This document shows, piece after piece, positions 16,571-25,154 of a stretch of 64,000 bases of DNA (its first letter is position 1; each line of letters begins with the position of its first letter). The notes under the pieces are model-generated. The model was given only the letters and a program-made list of their open reading frames with translations. It did no database searches and was not told the origin of the DNA. The DNA is from Longilinea arvoryzae (lineage in GTDB: Bacteria; Chloroflexota; Anaerolineae; Anaerolineales; Anaerolineaceae), in the NCBI RefSeq assembly GCF_001050235.1, contig NZ_DF967972.1:3934724-3998723 (forward strand), read 5' to 3'. The translations under genes were made by a program, and so were the position numbers.

Positions 16571-17553
16571 TTGGCCGGCGAGGTGACCGGAACCGGCACC
16601 GAAGCGGCGATGCCATCGATGACTTCATTCACCGCGTTTTTGCGATTCCACAAGTTCGGATCCAGCAGGATGCGGTGACCCAGCACGGGCAGCATGAAGG
16701 TCTTGACGTCATCCGGGATCACGTAATCCCGGTTATGAATGGCCGCCCAGGCGCGGGCGAGCTTCAGCAGGGCCAGCGAACCGCGCGGGCTGGCGCCCAG
16801 TTCGATCTGGCGGTGCTTGCGGGTCTTCGCAGTCACCTGGACGATGTAATTTTGAATATCCGGGTTCACGAAGACGTCCTCGACCGCCGCCCGCATCGCC
16901 AGGAATTCTTCCGGGTTGACGACGGCCTGCAGGGCAACTGCGTCCTCCTTGCGCTCGGCTCTCCGGGCCAGGATTTGCTGCTCATCTTCGTTGCACGGAT
17001 AACCTACCGACAGCCGGATCATGAAGCGGTCGAGTTGGGCCTCCGGAAGCGGGAAGGTGCCCTCGTATTCGATCGGGTTCTGGGTGGCGATCACGATGAA
17101 CGGAAACGGCAGCTTCAGGCTTTCACCTTCCAACGAGACCTGATATTCCTGCATGGCCTCCAGCAGGGCAGACTGCGTCTTCGGCGAAGCGCGGTTGATC
17201 TCATCCGCCAGGAGGATATTCGTGAAAAGCGGTCCTTTGCGCAGTACGAACTGATTCTGGCGGGTGTCGAGGATGAAACCGCCGGTGATATCCCCGGGCA
17301 GCAGGTCGGGGGTAAACTGGATGCGCTTGAAATCCAGCCCCAGGGCGGTGGCGAAACTGTTGGCAATCAGCGTCTTGGCCAGGCCGGGATAATCCTCGAG
17401 CAGAATGTGCCCGCCGGAGGACAGAAAAGCCGCCATCATGCGGGTCAGCACATCGCGCTTGCCGATGACCGCTTTTTCGACTTCATCGAGGATGCATCCG
17501 GTCCTGCCGGCTACATCATCGATGCTCATGGTTTTCGTCGGAGACATCATCAT
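16567..17553 (-). CDS. MoxR-family AAA+ ATPase
   Basis: 328 residues. The Walker A position reads LEDYPGLAKTL (about 52-62), the MoxR form GxPGxAKT with Asp-Tyr in place of Gly. Walker B is ILLADEINRA (about 112-121), sensor 1 FIVIATQNPIEYEGT (about 150-164), and the ATPase lid is in the C-terminal 100 residues. ATG at 17553 has GGAGGT 6 nt upstream, although this overlaps the previous gene by 38 nt; ATG at 17529 is the alternative. MoxR ATPases act as chaperones that remodel vWA/DUF58 partners, which is the next gene. Confidence 0.88.
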   Translation of the reverse strand: MMMSPTKTMSIDDVAGRTGCILDEVEKAVIGKRDVLTRMMAAFLSSGGHILLEDYPGLAKTLIANSFATALGLDFKRIQFTPDLLPGDITGGFILDTRQNQFVLRKGPLFTNILLADEINRASPKTQSALLEAMQEYQVSLEGESLKLPFPFIVIATQNPIEYEGTFPLPEAQLDRFMIRLSVGYPCNEDEQQILARRAERKEDAVALQAVVNPEEFLAMRAAVEDVFVNPDIQNYIVQVTAKTRKHRQIELGASPRGSLALLKLARAWAAIHNRDYVIPDDVKTFMLPVLGHRILLDPNLWNRKNAVNEVIDGIAASVPVPVTSPAK

Positions 17554-18103
17554 TACGGACCTCCAAAAGGATTTCGATTTCAGCCAGAAATGGCTCCAGG
17601 ATTTCAGCGTAAACAAAATGCCGGCGCAGTTTTTTCACCCCAAGCCAGCGGCGAACGGCTGCGCCGCGTCCCTGGACAGCCTTGGGTTCGAGGACGAATT
17701 CATCGACGCCGCGGTTCGTGACCAATTCGTCGGCTTTACGGTTCAGGGAATTGAGCCGGTACTGCAGCGCCCTGCGATTTTCGCCGGATTTCGAGGCGCC
17801 TTCGAGCAAGTGCTCCCATTCGTCGACGGCATCCTTCGGCCTGGGCGGCGCCGGTGTGAACGGTACTGAGGATGGGTCGGAACCCCTGGGGAGGATCAGC
17901 AGGCTGAACGCAAAAACAACGATCGCCAACAGTCCCCAGTAGACTTGCTGATCGACCATGCCCACCAACCTGAAGAGCATCCACAGCCCGCGGGTGATCG
18001 GGTTGATAAAGGCGTTGAGGGCAATCGAAGGAAAGACGAGCGACCCGCCGATGAGCCCGGCGATGATCAGGAAGGCAATCAGAAAGCGCCAGCGAAGCTT
18101 CAC
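17516..18103 (-). CDS. membrane-anchored protein of unknown function in MoxR operon
   Basis: 195 residues starting with GTG that overlaps the previous stop. Two or three N-terminal hydrophobic helices (about 7-30, 33-50, 55-72) are followed by a charged, helical cytoplasmic part rich in Arg, Glu and Lys (80-195). No family recognised. Its position between the DUF4129 and MoxR genes suggests a structural role in the same membrane system. Confidence 0.65.
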   Translation of the reverse strand: MKLRWRFLIAFLIIAGLIGGSLVFPSIALNAFINPITRGLWMLFRLVGMVDQQVYWGLLAIVVFAFSLLILPRGSDPSSVPFTPAPPRPKDAVDEWEHLLEGASKSGENRRALQYRLNSLNRKADELVTNRGVDEFVLEPKAVQGRGAAVRRWLGVKKLRRHFVYAEILEPFLAEIEILLEVRNDDVSDENHEHR

Positions 18104-18948
18104 GTTGCCCTCGCATGGGCCGCCAGGCAGGATTCGCGGATGGCCGTCAGGCAGCGCACGGCCGCCTGCTCATCCTCGGGTTCCGGGGCCTTGTTGCCGT
18201 AACGCGCCTTCTCGAACAGGCGCGTGATTTGTAAAATCGGCTCCTGCGGGATGCCACGAGCCGTGAGCAAGGCTTCGAATTCGCGCGGAGTGACCGATTC
18301 TTCGCGCTCGATGCCCTGTTCCTCTTTGACGATGCGCAGCATTCGCAGGTAGGCGTTCAGAATCACATCCCTGAAATCGGCTCCATCCTCGATGGCCTTC
18401 AGGGCGGCGCCGACCTCCAGCGCCAGCGCGTCCTCCGGCTGCGAAACGCGGATGGATTTGAAGATCAACCAGGCGCCCATCAGGCAGCCGGTCACGATCA
18501 GCAGGACCTTGACCACCTGAAACCAGCCGGTGGGTGGGTCGCCCAAGGCTGTGAATTCGTAACCCGCCCCGGCGTCCGTCGATACCGGACTGAGGGTGAC
18601 AGAATTTTCATTCACCGGCAGGCTGACATCCAGGCGGCTCAAAAGGTAACCCATTGCAATCAAAGCCAGCAGAATGCCGGCCCGGGCGAGCAGTTGCTTG
18701 AGGGATGTGTTCTTGACGATGGCGATCAGGATGTTGATCACCACCACCAGAATCCCCAGCGAGATCAGCCCCTTCAAAGCCCAGGGAATCACGAATTCCT
18801 CGACCGTGGGATCGATGGGCTGACCGCCCGCGGCCGGCGAGGAGATCTCTCCGCCGACGGGCATGTGGGTTCCTTCCTGGAACCGCAGGTGATCCAGGCT
18901 GCCAGCCAGGAGGATCAGGCCGACAACCGCCAGAGCGAGATAAATCAA
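18100..18948 (-). CDS. DUF4129-containing membrane protein
   Basis: About 282 residues. Hydrophobic helices are at about 3-18, 55-78, 86-103 and 148-165. The C-terminal cytoplasmic DUF4129 region (about 185-260) has the helical pattern AYLRMLRIVKEEQGIEREESVTP spread over about 200-222, followed by TPREFEALL. DUF4129 proteins are commonly encoded with MoxR and DUF58 genes. First gene of the operon. The start is uncertain: TTG at 18948 has no clear ribosome site and the frame is open only ten codons further. The bases 18949-19218 hold no recognisable feature. Confidence 0.7.
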   Translation of the reverse strand: MIYLALAVVGLILLAGSLDHLRFQEGTHMPVGGEISSPAAGGQPIDPTVEEFVIPWALKGLISLGILVVVINILIAIVKNTSLKQLLARAGILLALIAMGYLLSRLDVSLPVNENSVTLSPVSTDAGAGYEFTALGDPPTGWFQVVKVLLIVTGCLMGAWLIFKSIRVSQPEDALALEVGAALKAIEDGADFRDVILNAYLRMLRIVKEEQGIEREESVTPREFEALLTARGIPQEPILQITRLFEKARYGNKAPEPEDEQAAVRCLTAIRESCLAAHARAT

Positions 18949-19218
18949 GGAAGGCTGCCGCTTCGTACGAATTCCTCACTTTCCTGTACATCGAAAAGAA
19001 GACAGGAGAGATATCAGCATTGAAATGGGATGATGGCGCGCGTGTAAAGACAGGCTGTGCGCCAGGTTTGTGAATAAGTAATTATATAGGATGAAAACAG
19101 AGTCCTGGGACAGTTTTTAACGCACCAAAAGGCCAGGTTTTGACATCCATTTTTTACATTTACTCAAAATTGCGCCTGGGGAATCCTGCCAACGCCGGCG
19201 GCTTTCCCGATCCGGTCA

Positions 19219-19479
19219 TTAAATTTCAAACTCGGAAGATAACTCCTTGATGAAATCCGGCGAGAGGATGCCAACCCGGATGGCGACCTTCAACAAATTC
19301 AGGAGTTCTTTTTCGGTCAATTCCAGGGGTTGGGATAGTAAACGCCCCTGTTCCCAGCACGAGAAGCGCACCTTTTGTGGTTCCTCCTGCACCGCCGGAA
19401 TTTCCTCGATCCGTCCTTCGGTGTCACCCAGATTGATCGATACCGCGCGGGACTTCCTGGAATCTCGATGATCGCTCAC
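19219..19479 (-). CDS. small acidic protein at the end of the microcompartment operon
   Basis: 86 residues from the GTG at 19479, which has AAGGAG 6 nt upstream; an in-frame TTG at 19497 overlapping the previous stop lacks spacing for one. A polar N-terminus is followed by a leucine-rich helical end (TEKELLNLLKVAIRVGI, about 52-68). No family recognised. Last gene of the BMC operon. It could be an accessory or cargo-associated factor. Confidence 0.55.
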   Translation of the reverse strand: MSDHRDSRKSRAVSINLGDTEGRIEEIPAVQEEPQKVRFSCWEQGRLLSQPLELTEKELLNLLKVAIRVGILSPDFIKELSSEFEI

Positions 19480-19493
19480 GTTCGTCTCCTTTT

Positions 19494-19790
19494 TCAATGC
19501 ACGGGCTGACCCGCTTCCTCGATTTCGATATAGGCCGAATCGACAATGCCGACGATGACCGAAATGACGCAGGCGTCCGGGTTCCTGAGCACCTGACGGG
19601 CGCCGTTCCCTTCCCGGTTCACCAACACCGTGTCGCCGATGCCGGCCTGGCTGTTGTCCAGCGCGATGAAGTCATCCTCGGGGGATTCACCGGCCAAACC
19701 CAGCGGCTGCACCACCAGCAGCCGCCGGGTTTTATAATCGCGGTGACCGATGGTGGTCACGACTGTCCCAACCACTTTGCCCAAAATCAT
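19494..19790 (-). CDS. BMC-P pentameric shell vertex protein (EutN/CcmL), copy 3
   Basis: 98 residues. EutN/CcmL fold signatures are the start MILGKVVGTVVTT, the RRLLVVQPL strand (about 22-30) and the DNSQAGIGDTVLV turn (about 45-57). Such pentamers cap the vertices of icosahedral microcompartments. This paralogue has Asn-Ser-Gln where the others have a DxVDAGIGD form. It lies 9 nt after the previous EutN gene. Confidence 0.9.
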   Translation of the reverse strand: MILGKVVGTVVTTIGHRDYKTRRLLVVQPLGLAGESPEDDFIALDNSQAGIGDTVLVNREGNGARQVLRNPDACVISVIVGIVDSAYIEIEEAGQPVH

Positions 19791-19799
19791 CGTTATCTC

Positions 19800-20120
19800 T
19801 CAGGTAAAACGGTTATTACCGCGTTTCAGGGTGAAATCGAAGCCCTCGTCAGGGCGGACGATCAACTCGTCCACCACTCCCACCAGGGCCAGGTCGACCG
19901 GGACGAATTTGACGGCCGGCAGCGCCAGCGAGGCCTCGCGCGAGCGGACCATGACGCACAGATCGCCAATGCCGGCATCCACCACGTCCGCGGCCACCTG
20001 ATATGCGCCCAGCGGCCTGAGCTTGCGATCGAGCGGCTGGACGATCAACAGCTTCAGGCCTTCGGTGCCCGGATATTTCAGCGTGCAAACCGCCGTCCCT
20101 GTCACTCTTCCGAACAGCAT
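19800..20120 (-). CDS. BMC-P pentameric shell vertex protein (EutN/CcmL), copy 2
   Basis: 106 residues. MLFGRVTGTAVCT start, LKLLIVQPLD (about 22-31) and DVVDAGIGDLCVMV (about 45-58) define the EutN/CcmL fold. A ten-residue C-terminal extension (FDFTLKRGNN) is not found in the other copies. Begins 3 nt after the small linker protein gene. One of three non-identical vertex proteins in this operon. Confidence 0.9.
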   Translation of the reverse strand: MLFGRVTGTAVCTLKYPGTEGLKLLIVQPLDRKLRPLGAYQVAADVVDAGIGDLCVMVRSREASLALPAVKFVPVDLALVGVVDELIVRPDEGFDFTLKRGNNRFT

Positions 20121-20123
20121 CCC

Positions 20124-20543
20124 TTATTTGACTCCTGTATTTTGGAGCACGCGCGTGATGATCACATCCACCAGGTTCGCGTCGACCTGGCTGCCCAAGC
20201 GCGCGATCACGGCGTTGCGAATGCGATCATGAACCGCTTCGCCATCCGCCTGAGCTGGTGGGACCGTCTGAGCTGCGCCAGCCGTAACCGGAGCAGCGAA
20301 CGCCGGGGGCGAAGCCGGCGAAACCGCGGGCGTCGCCGGGCGGGCGAATTGTTGGGCGATGTAGGGCCGCACCGGCGCGGCCGGTGGGGCATCGGGCCGG
20401 TCACGCACCAGCCGCATGCCCAGCCGGTTGGCCTTCTCGTAGGCCAGATCGGTCAGCACGACCTGATCGTTGAGTTCGAGCGACAGGATGCCGCGTTTCA
20501 CCATGTCCTCGATATCGCGTTCTGTAAGAAACTCTTTGGGCAT
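20124..20543 (-). CDS. microcompartment-associated protein with Pro/Ala linker and C-terminal helix
   Basis: 139 residues. The N-terminal module (about 4-48) is FLTERDIEDMVKRGI followed by VVLTDLAYEKANRLG, a pattern also met in other BMC-associated proteins. A Pro/Ala-rich low-complexity linker spans about 50-100. The C-terminal helix DANLVDVIITRVL (about 121-133) resembles the amphipathic encapsulation peptides of the enzymes in this operon. It lies between the BMC-T and EutN genes. Possibly a scaffold or adaptor linking cargo to shell; inference only. Confidence 0.6.
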   Translation of the reverse strand: MPKEFLTERDIEDMVKRGILSLELNDQVVLTDLAYEKANRLGMRLVRDRPDAPPAAPVRPYIAQQFARPATPAVSPASPPAFAAPVTAGAAQTVPPAQADGEAVHDRIRNAVIARLGSQVDANLVDVIITRVLQNTGVK

Positions 20544-20578
20544 TGATCGCTCCTATCCTACCTCCCGTCGATCCTCGC

Positions 20579-21208
20579 TCAGCCGCCTTCCCGGCCATGC
20601 AGGCTCTCCAGGGCGCGGGTTGCGGCATCCCTGGCGGTCTGGATCTCGGCCTCGCTCCCTGACAACCACATCCGGCCGAAGCGCCCCACCGAAGAGACAT
20701 GGATGAGCTTGATGCTGGCCGTCTTTTCGGCTTCGTTGCAGGCATAGTTGATATAGGCAGCCGGCGCGCATTCCAGGACCAGCATGGTTTCACCGGGCAC
20801 CAGGATGCTGCCGCGCCGGAAACGGTTCAGCAGTTGGGACTGGTAGGGATCGATGTGCGTGATCACCTGCGTCGAAACCACCTGCGGGCGGATGCGGTCC
20901 TCGATGTTCAATCCCAACCGCTCCAATACAACCCGGCCGGCTTCCTGCACGGCCGCCTGGTTGGGCGAATGCACCTCGAACATGCCGAACTCACGTTCGA
21001 CGATCTGCGCGCCCGGCCGGGCTTCGGTCGCCTTGACGGCGATATCCAGCACCCGGAAGACCTCGTTGCCGGGTGACATCTCGACGTACAGCGCTGCCAT
21101 ACCCTCGGTCGGCAGGTCGCCCTGCGTGACCGTGCCCACAAAGGCGGCGTACTGGGGCTGCATCCGATCCAGATAACAGTAGCAGCGTAAAGAAAAGACT
21201 TCAGCCAT
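20579..21208 (-). CDS. BMC-T trimeric (tandem-domain) shell protein
   Basis: 209 residues with two BMC domains in tandem (about 15-100 and 120-205), giving a pseudohexameric trimer that tiles microcompartment facets and often has a large, gated pore. The second domain shows MLVLECAPAAYINYACNEAE and the helix end ARDAATRALESL. It is weakly similar between halves, as expected for BMC-T. Only one BMC-T gene is present. The metal-binding or pore ligand, if any, cannot be assigned. Confidence 0.82.
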   Translation of the reverse strand: MAEVFSLRCYCYLDRMQPQYAAFVGTVTQGDLPTEGMAALYVEMSPGNEVFRVLDIAVKATEARPGAQIVEREFGMFEVHSPNQAAVQEAGRVVLERLGLNIEDRIRPQVVSTQVITHIDPYQSQLLNRFRRGSILVPGETMLVLECAPAAYINYACNEAEKTASIKLIHVSSVGRFGRMWLSGSEAEIQTARDAATRALESLHGREGG

Positions 21209-21240
21209 GGGTTTCTTTCTTCACTGGATTGTGATCGAGG

Positions 21241-21558
21241 TTATGCGTTTCTTCCGCCGATGCTCCCCTTGGTCTGCTTGGGCAGGATCATTTCCACGTC
21301 ATTGTGCGGGCGCGGGATGACATGCACCGAAACGATCTCACCGACCCGCTTGGCCGCGGCTGCGCCGGCATCGGTGGCGGCCTTGACGGCGCCCACATCC
21401 CCCCGCACCATGACGGTTACCAGGCCGCCGCCCACGTACTCGGAGCCAATCAGGGTAACGTTGGCCGCCTTGACCATCGCATCGGCGGCTTCGATCGCGG
21501 CCACCAGCCCGTGCGTTTCGACCATTCCAAGTGCTATCAAAGAGGTGTCTTGAGCCAT
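21241..21558 (-). CDS. BMC-H hexameric shell protein (PduA/CcmK type)
   Basis: 105 residues. Canonical BMC domain: [19 protein letters not shown] (about 10-28), the pore strand [19 protein letters not shown] (about 40-58) and [14 protein letters not shown] (about 60-73). The pore loop reads V-G-G-G. The C-terminus ends in a short polar tail. This is the main facet protein of the shell and the only BMC-H here. Confidence 0.95.
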   Translation of the reverse strand: MAQDTSLIALGMVETHGLVAAIEAADAMVKAANVTLIGSEYVGGGLVTVMVRGDVGAVKAATDAGAAAAKRVGEIVSVHVIPRPHNDVEMILPKQTKGSIGGRNA

Positions 21559-21595
21559 TTTGTTCCTTCCTTTGCGGTTTGGGAATCAGATACGG

Positions 21596-23056
21596 TCAAT
21601 AGGAGGTTTTACTTTCCAACAAATCATGAATCACCTGCTGGACGACGCGCTCGATTTCCTCGGGCGCGGGGCCGGCCGGAATTTCACCTGCTGAAAACGC
21701 TTCGGGCGGCGGCGACAGGGTCTCATACGCCAGGCGCTTGATGTTGATCAGGTGATAGGCGGTGATGTTGTCGCCGGTGATCGATCCGCCCACGCCACCC
21801 GAGCCCAGCGTCATCGAAGGCATCAGCCCGGTCGTAAAGCCGATGGCGCCGAGCGTGCCCATGGAGTTGACCAGGATGCGGAATACGGGTTTTTCCAGCC
21901 CGAAGGCCATGATGACGCGCTCGTCATTGGCATGAATAATCTGGGTATGCCCGCGCCCACCGGCCTGGATCAAAGCAATCGAGGTCTCGCAGCCCTGTTC
22001 CCAGCCGTCCACTTCGTACCAGCCCAGCACCGTGGTCAGTTTCTCGTGCGAGAGCGGCTCGGCCCGCCCGACCTTCAGCAGCGGCGCCACCAGGACGCGC
22101 GTCTCCAGCGGCACGTGAAAACCCGCGTACACCGCCACATAGCTGGCTGATTTGCCGACCACGGCCGTGTTCATGCTGCCGTCCGGATGGAAGAGCGCCC
22201 GGCGCAGGGCGTCCGTTTCCTGCGGGTTGGTAAAATAGGCGCCTTCCGCGCGCATGAGCTCGGCCAGCCGGCTCGCCACCGGCCGGTCGGCGATGACGGA
22301 TTGCTCGGTGGCGCATATGGTCGAGTAATCGAAGGCCTTGGAGGCCACGATGTAGCGCGCGGCCTTCTCGATATCCGCCGAACGGTCCACGTAAACGGGC
22401 ACGTTGCCCGGGCCGACGCCGTAAGCCGGCTTGCCGGCCGAATGCGCGGCTTTGACCATGGCCGTTCCGCCGGTCGCCAGAATCAGGGCCGTGTACTTGT
22501 GCGACATCAATTCCTGCGTGCCCGGCAGGGAAACCTGCTGCAGGCAATTGATCAGCCCTTTGGGCGCACCGGCGTTCTCAGCCGCCAGCGCCATGGCCTG
22601 GACTGCCTCGTAGATGCAGCGTTTTGCGGAAGGATGCGGCGAAAAGATGATCGCGTTGCGCGCTTTGACCGCGATCAAAGCCTTGAAGAAGGCGGTCGAA
22701 GTCGGGTTGGTGGAGGGCACCAGGGCGGCAATCACGCCCATTGGCCAGGCGATCTCGTACAGGCGGCGATCCGGGTCGTGCCGGATGACGCCGACTGTCT
22801 TCTGGTCGCGGATGCTCTGCCAGACCACCCGCGAGCCGAATTCATTTTTCAGTTTCTTATGGGCCGCTACGCCATAGCCTGTCTCTTCCTGGGCCAGGCG
22901 CCCCACGCGTTCGGAGGCCTGATAACCGGCTTCGGCCATGGCCGCGCACACCCGGTCCACGTCCGCCTGCGAGACACGGCTCCACGCCTTCCAGGCCTCA
23001 TAGGCTCGGACGACGGTATCGCGCGCTTCTTGAATGGAAGACAGGTCTGGATCCAA
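21596..23056 (-). CDS. CoA-acylating aldehyde dehydrogenase, microcompartment type
   Basis: 486 residues; oxidises an aldehyde (acetaldehyde in this context) to acyl-CoA with NAD+. The catalytic cysteine is C248 in STICATEQ, the AdhE/PduP/EutE form. The NAD-binding loop region [14 protein letters not shown] is at about 192-205 and [10 protein letters not shown] at about 214-223. After a short Pro-rich linker (about 450-464) the C-terminus forms an amphipathic helix ([15 protein letters not shown], about 466-480), a typical encapsulation peptide that targets enzymes to the shell lumen. Acts on the aldehyde released by the DeoC of the same operon. Confidence 0.92.
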   Translation of the reverse strand: MDPDLSSIQEARDTVVRAYEAWKAWSRVSQADVDRVCAAMAEAGYQASERVGRLAQEETGYGVAAHKKLKNEFGSRVVWQSIRDQKTVGVIRHDPDRRLYEIAWPMGVIAALVPSTNPTSTAFFKALIAVKARNAIIFSPHPSAKRCIYEAVQAMALAAENAGAPKGLINCLQQVSLPGTQELMSHKYTALILATGGTAMVKAAHSAGKPAYGVGPGNVPVYVDRSADIEKAARYIVASKAFDYSTICATEQSVIADRPVASRLAELMRAEGAYFTNPQETDALRRALFHPDGSMNTAVVGKSASYVAVYAGFHVPLETRVLVAPLLKVGRAEPLSHEKLTTVLGWYEVDGWEQGCETSIALIQAGGRGHTQIIHANDERVIMAFGLEKPVFRILVNSMGTLGAIGFTTGLMPSMTLGSGGVGGSITGDNITAYHLINIKRLAYETLSPPPEAFSAGEIPAGPAPEEIERVVQQVIHDLLESKTSY

Positions 23057-23080
23057 GTTCAGGTCCCTTCACAGGTCGAA

Positions 23081-23371
23081 TCAGGTCTTGCGAAAAACCA
23101 CTTCGCCGTCCACTTCCAGCGAATCGATGATCGACATGATGACCGCGTCAACCGGGGTATCTTTGGTGATGGCCGTCTGGCGCGCCGAGGAGCCCGCGCA
23201 GGTCAAAACCAGGTCCCCGATGCCGGCGTCCACGGTATCCACAGCGACGTAGGGTTTCCCCACCGGGCTGCCGCGTTCGTCGGTCTGGCGAACGATGAGC
23301 AGCTTGCGCCCGAGCAGTTTTTCGTCCTTGATGGTGGACACCGTCGTTCCGATCACTCTGGCAATCAGCAT
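23081..23371 (-). CDS. BMC-P pentameric shell vertex protein (EutN/CcmL), copy 1
   Basis: 96 residues from the ATG at 23371, ten bases after the deoC stop; a longer in-frame opening runs into deoC and is not used. EutN/CcmL features: MLIARVIGTTVST, GRKLLIVRQT (about 21-30), DTVDAGIGDLVLT (about 45-57). Forms pentameric vertices of the shell. Confidence 0.92.
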   Translation of the reverse strand: MLIARVIGTTVSTIKDEKLLGRKLLIVRQTDERGSPVGKPYVAVDTVDAGIGDLVLTCAGSSARQTAITKDTPVDAVIMSIIDSLEVDGEVVFRKT

Positions 23372-23381
23372 AAGATTCCCC

Positions 23382-24308
23382 TCAGTACGTTTTAGCCGGC
23401 GCAGCGGTTGATGGCGCGGCCGGTTTTTCAGCGGGGCCCTGGATGATTTTGACGCCGGCGCTGGCGCCGATTCGCGTGGCCCCGGCCTGGACCATCTTTT
23501 CGGCGTCCTCGAAAGTTCGCACCCCGCCCGAGGCCTTGACGCCCATCTCGGGGCCGACCACACGCCGCATCAGGGCCACATCATGCACGGTCGCGCCGCC
23601 GCTGGAGAAACCGGTGGAGGTCTTGACGAAATCAGCGCCGGCCTCCTTGGCAATCAGGCAGGCAATCGTCTTCTCCTCATCCGTCAACAGGACGGTTTCA
23701 AGGATGACCTTCACGATCGGGCCACGGGAGTGGGCCGCGTTTACCACCCCGCGGATATCTTTGGCCACCAGGTCCAGGTCGCGCGCCTTCAACGCGCCGA
23801 TGTTGAGCACCATGTCGATCTCGGTTGCGCCGTGATCGATGGCGTTTTGGGTCTCGAAAACTTTCACCGCAGAGGCGGTCGCGCCGAGCGGGAAACCGAT
23901 CACAGTACAGACTTTGGCCTGTGAGCCCTGCAGCAACTGCGCGCATAAGGGAACCCAGGTCGGGTTGACGCATACGGATGCGAAGCCGTACTTGCGGGCT
24001 TCGAAACACAACTGGGCGATCTGGTCGGGCGTGGCATCCGGCTTCAGCAACGTATGATCGATCAGGCCCGCCAGGTTCAGGTCGTGCGGGACGCCGCCCA
24101 GGGTGGACGAAAGCCGTTCAGCGCCGGCGCTCACCACCATCCCCGCCCGGTCGAAGCAGGTTTTGACGCACAGTCCCTCGGCACAATTCAGCTTGCACTG
24201 CTGGCCCTGTGGAAGTGCGGCCCGCGCTTTCTGCTCGACCATGGCAACCAACACTTCGCGGGTGATGATCTCGACCAGTTGCTCGACCGTCTTCAAGTCA
24301 GGGTCCAT
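23382..24308 (-). CDS. deoC: deoxyribose-phosphate aldolase with encapsulation peptide and Cys-rich insert
   Basis: 308 residues, about 80 longer than ordinary DeoC. The class I aldolase core (about 75-295) has [12 protein letters not shown] (about 81-92), the Schiff-base lysine in [10 protein letters not shown] (about 229-238) and VKASGGVRT (about 258-266). It cleaves 2-deoxyribose-5-phosphate to acetaldehyde and glyceraldehyde-3-phosphate. The extra N-terminus holds an amphipathic helix ([16 protein letters not shown], 5-20) fit to be an encapsulation peptide. Four cysteines (38, 42, 47, 51) in a CxxxCxxxxCxxxC array follow, a possible metal or cluster site. Acetaldehyde would go to the neighbouring dehydrogenase. 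Confidence 0.93.
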   Translation of the reverse strand: MDPDLKTVEQLVEIITREVLVAMVEQKARAALPQGQQCKLNCAEGLCVKTCFDRAGMVVSAGAERLSSTLGGVPHDLNLAGLIDHTLLKPDATPDQIAQLCFEARKYGFASVCVNPTWVPLCAQLLQGSQAKVCTVIGFPLGATASAVKVFETQNAIDHGATEIDMVLNIGALKARDLDLVAKDIRGVVNAAHSRGPIVKVILETVLLTDEEKTIACLIAKEAGADFVKTSTGFSSGGATVHDVALMRRVVGPEMGVKASGGVRTFEDAEKMVQAGATRIGASAGVKIIQGPAEKPAAPSTAAPAKTY

Positions 24309-24316
24309 CGTGGCCT

Positions 24317-24928
24317 CTACTTCGTATAAAGCTTTTCGACAGCGGTAATCTTGTTCACGCGGCGCTGGTGACGCTCGCCGCCGAAGGGGGTCGAAAGCCA
24401 GACTTTGAGAATCTGTTTGGCCAGGGCGACGCCGATCAACCCGGCGCCCAGGGTGAGCAGGTTGGTGTCGTTGTGTTCCCGGCTGTTCAGCGCGGAGGAA
24501 TAGTCGTAGGCCATGCCGGCGCGCACGCCCGGCACCTTGTTGGCGACGATGCAGCTCCCGATGCCGGCGCCGTCGATCATGACCCCGCGCCAGGCCTTGC
24601 CGCTGCTGACCAGTTTGGCGACCTCATGCGCGAAATCGGGATAATCGACCGCGTCCTTGGTGTTGGTGCCCACGTCGATGTAATCATAGCCCAATGCGGT
24701 CAGCTCGGGCTTGAGGATCTCTTTGAGTTCGAAACCGCCGTGGTCGGCGCCAATCGCGATCACCTTGCGGAGAGTTGGATTCGGATCGGTCTGGGGAAGG
24801 GTTACAGGCGTCGAGGCGCCGGCGGATGCAGCCGGGCTTTGATTCGAAAGCCCCGCGTAGCGCTTAAGCACCCGCTGGACTATCTGATGAACTTCGTCAT
24901 CCGCCGGATCGCTCACCTTCGACTCCAT
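24317..24928 (-). CDS. rpiB: ribose-5-phosphate isomerase B with N-terminal encapsulation peptide
   Basis: 203 residues, about 50 longer than normal RpiB. The core from about 54 begins [16 protein letters not shown] and has the active-site loop [19 protein letters not shown] (about 118-136) and [10 protein letters not shown] (about 151-160). The usual catalytic Cys position after GxGIG is one residue displaced, so the base should be checked. The N-terminal 23 residues ([17 protein letters not shown]) form an amphipathic helix, joined by a Ser/Pro/Ala linker. First gene of the microcompartment operon, right behind a strong promoter. Interconverts ribose- and ribulose-5-phosphate. Confidence 0.92.
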   Translation of the reverse strand: MESKVSDPADDEVHQIVQRVLKRYAGLSNQSPAASAGASTPVTLPQTDPNPTLRKVIAIGADHGGFELKEILKPELTALGYDYIDVGTNTKDAVDYPDFAHEVAKLVSSGKAWRGVMIDGAGIGSCIVANKVPGVRAGMAYDYSSALNSREHNDTNLLTLGAGLIGVALAKQILKVWLSTPFGGERHQRRVNKITAVEKLYTK

Positions 24929-24962
24929 GGATTCAAAGGAAAGATGTTAAATCATTGACAAT

Positions 24963-24991
24963 ATTATCGACTTTTCTATCTAATTAATCAA
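24963..24991 (-). promoter_or_regulatory. sigma70-type promoter of the microcompartment operon
   Basis: On the minus strand, TTGATT (24986-24991), a 17-nt spacer and GATAAT (24963-24968). The -10 lies about 35 nt before the rpiB start. It is the only strong promoter-like pair in the divergent region between rpiB and the forward gene at 25155. Confidence 0.65.
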
Positions 24992-24994
24992 GTA

Positions 24995-25011
24995 GATCAA
25001 CGATGTTGATC
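24995..25011. promoter_or_regulatory. palindromic operator candidate next to the BMC promoter
   Basis: GATCAAC-GAT-GTTGATC is a perfect 7-bp inverted repeat with a 3-bp centre, placed 3 bp upstream of the -35 box. The position and size suit a transcription factor dimer. No regulator gene lies in the adjoining operon. Confidence 0.45.
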
Positions 25012-25154
25012 ATTGCGATCACTCGAAACCCTGCGCAGTCAAAATCCAACGCGTCCGGAAAGCAAATCGCAGGTCAAGTGTCCCCCGATTTGCTTGTATT
25101 TCGGTCGTAAAATACCTAGACTGGAATCAGAACCCTTGATCATTGGGAGCCCCC

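Noticed and set aside
15242..16678. Long open frame on the plus strand opposite the DUF58 gene.
   Set aside because: Composition shadow of a high-GC gene: residues rich in His, Arg and Gln, no family pattern, no ribosome site; the minus-strand DUF58 frame has clear motifs and operon overlaps.
22187..23395. Long plus-strand frame opposite the aldehyde dehydrogenase.
   Set aside because: It crosses an intergenic junction and the EutN gene, has no recognisable domain, and the opposite strand encodes well-conserved proteins.
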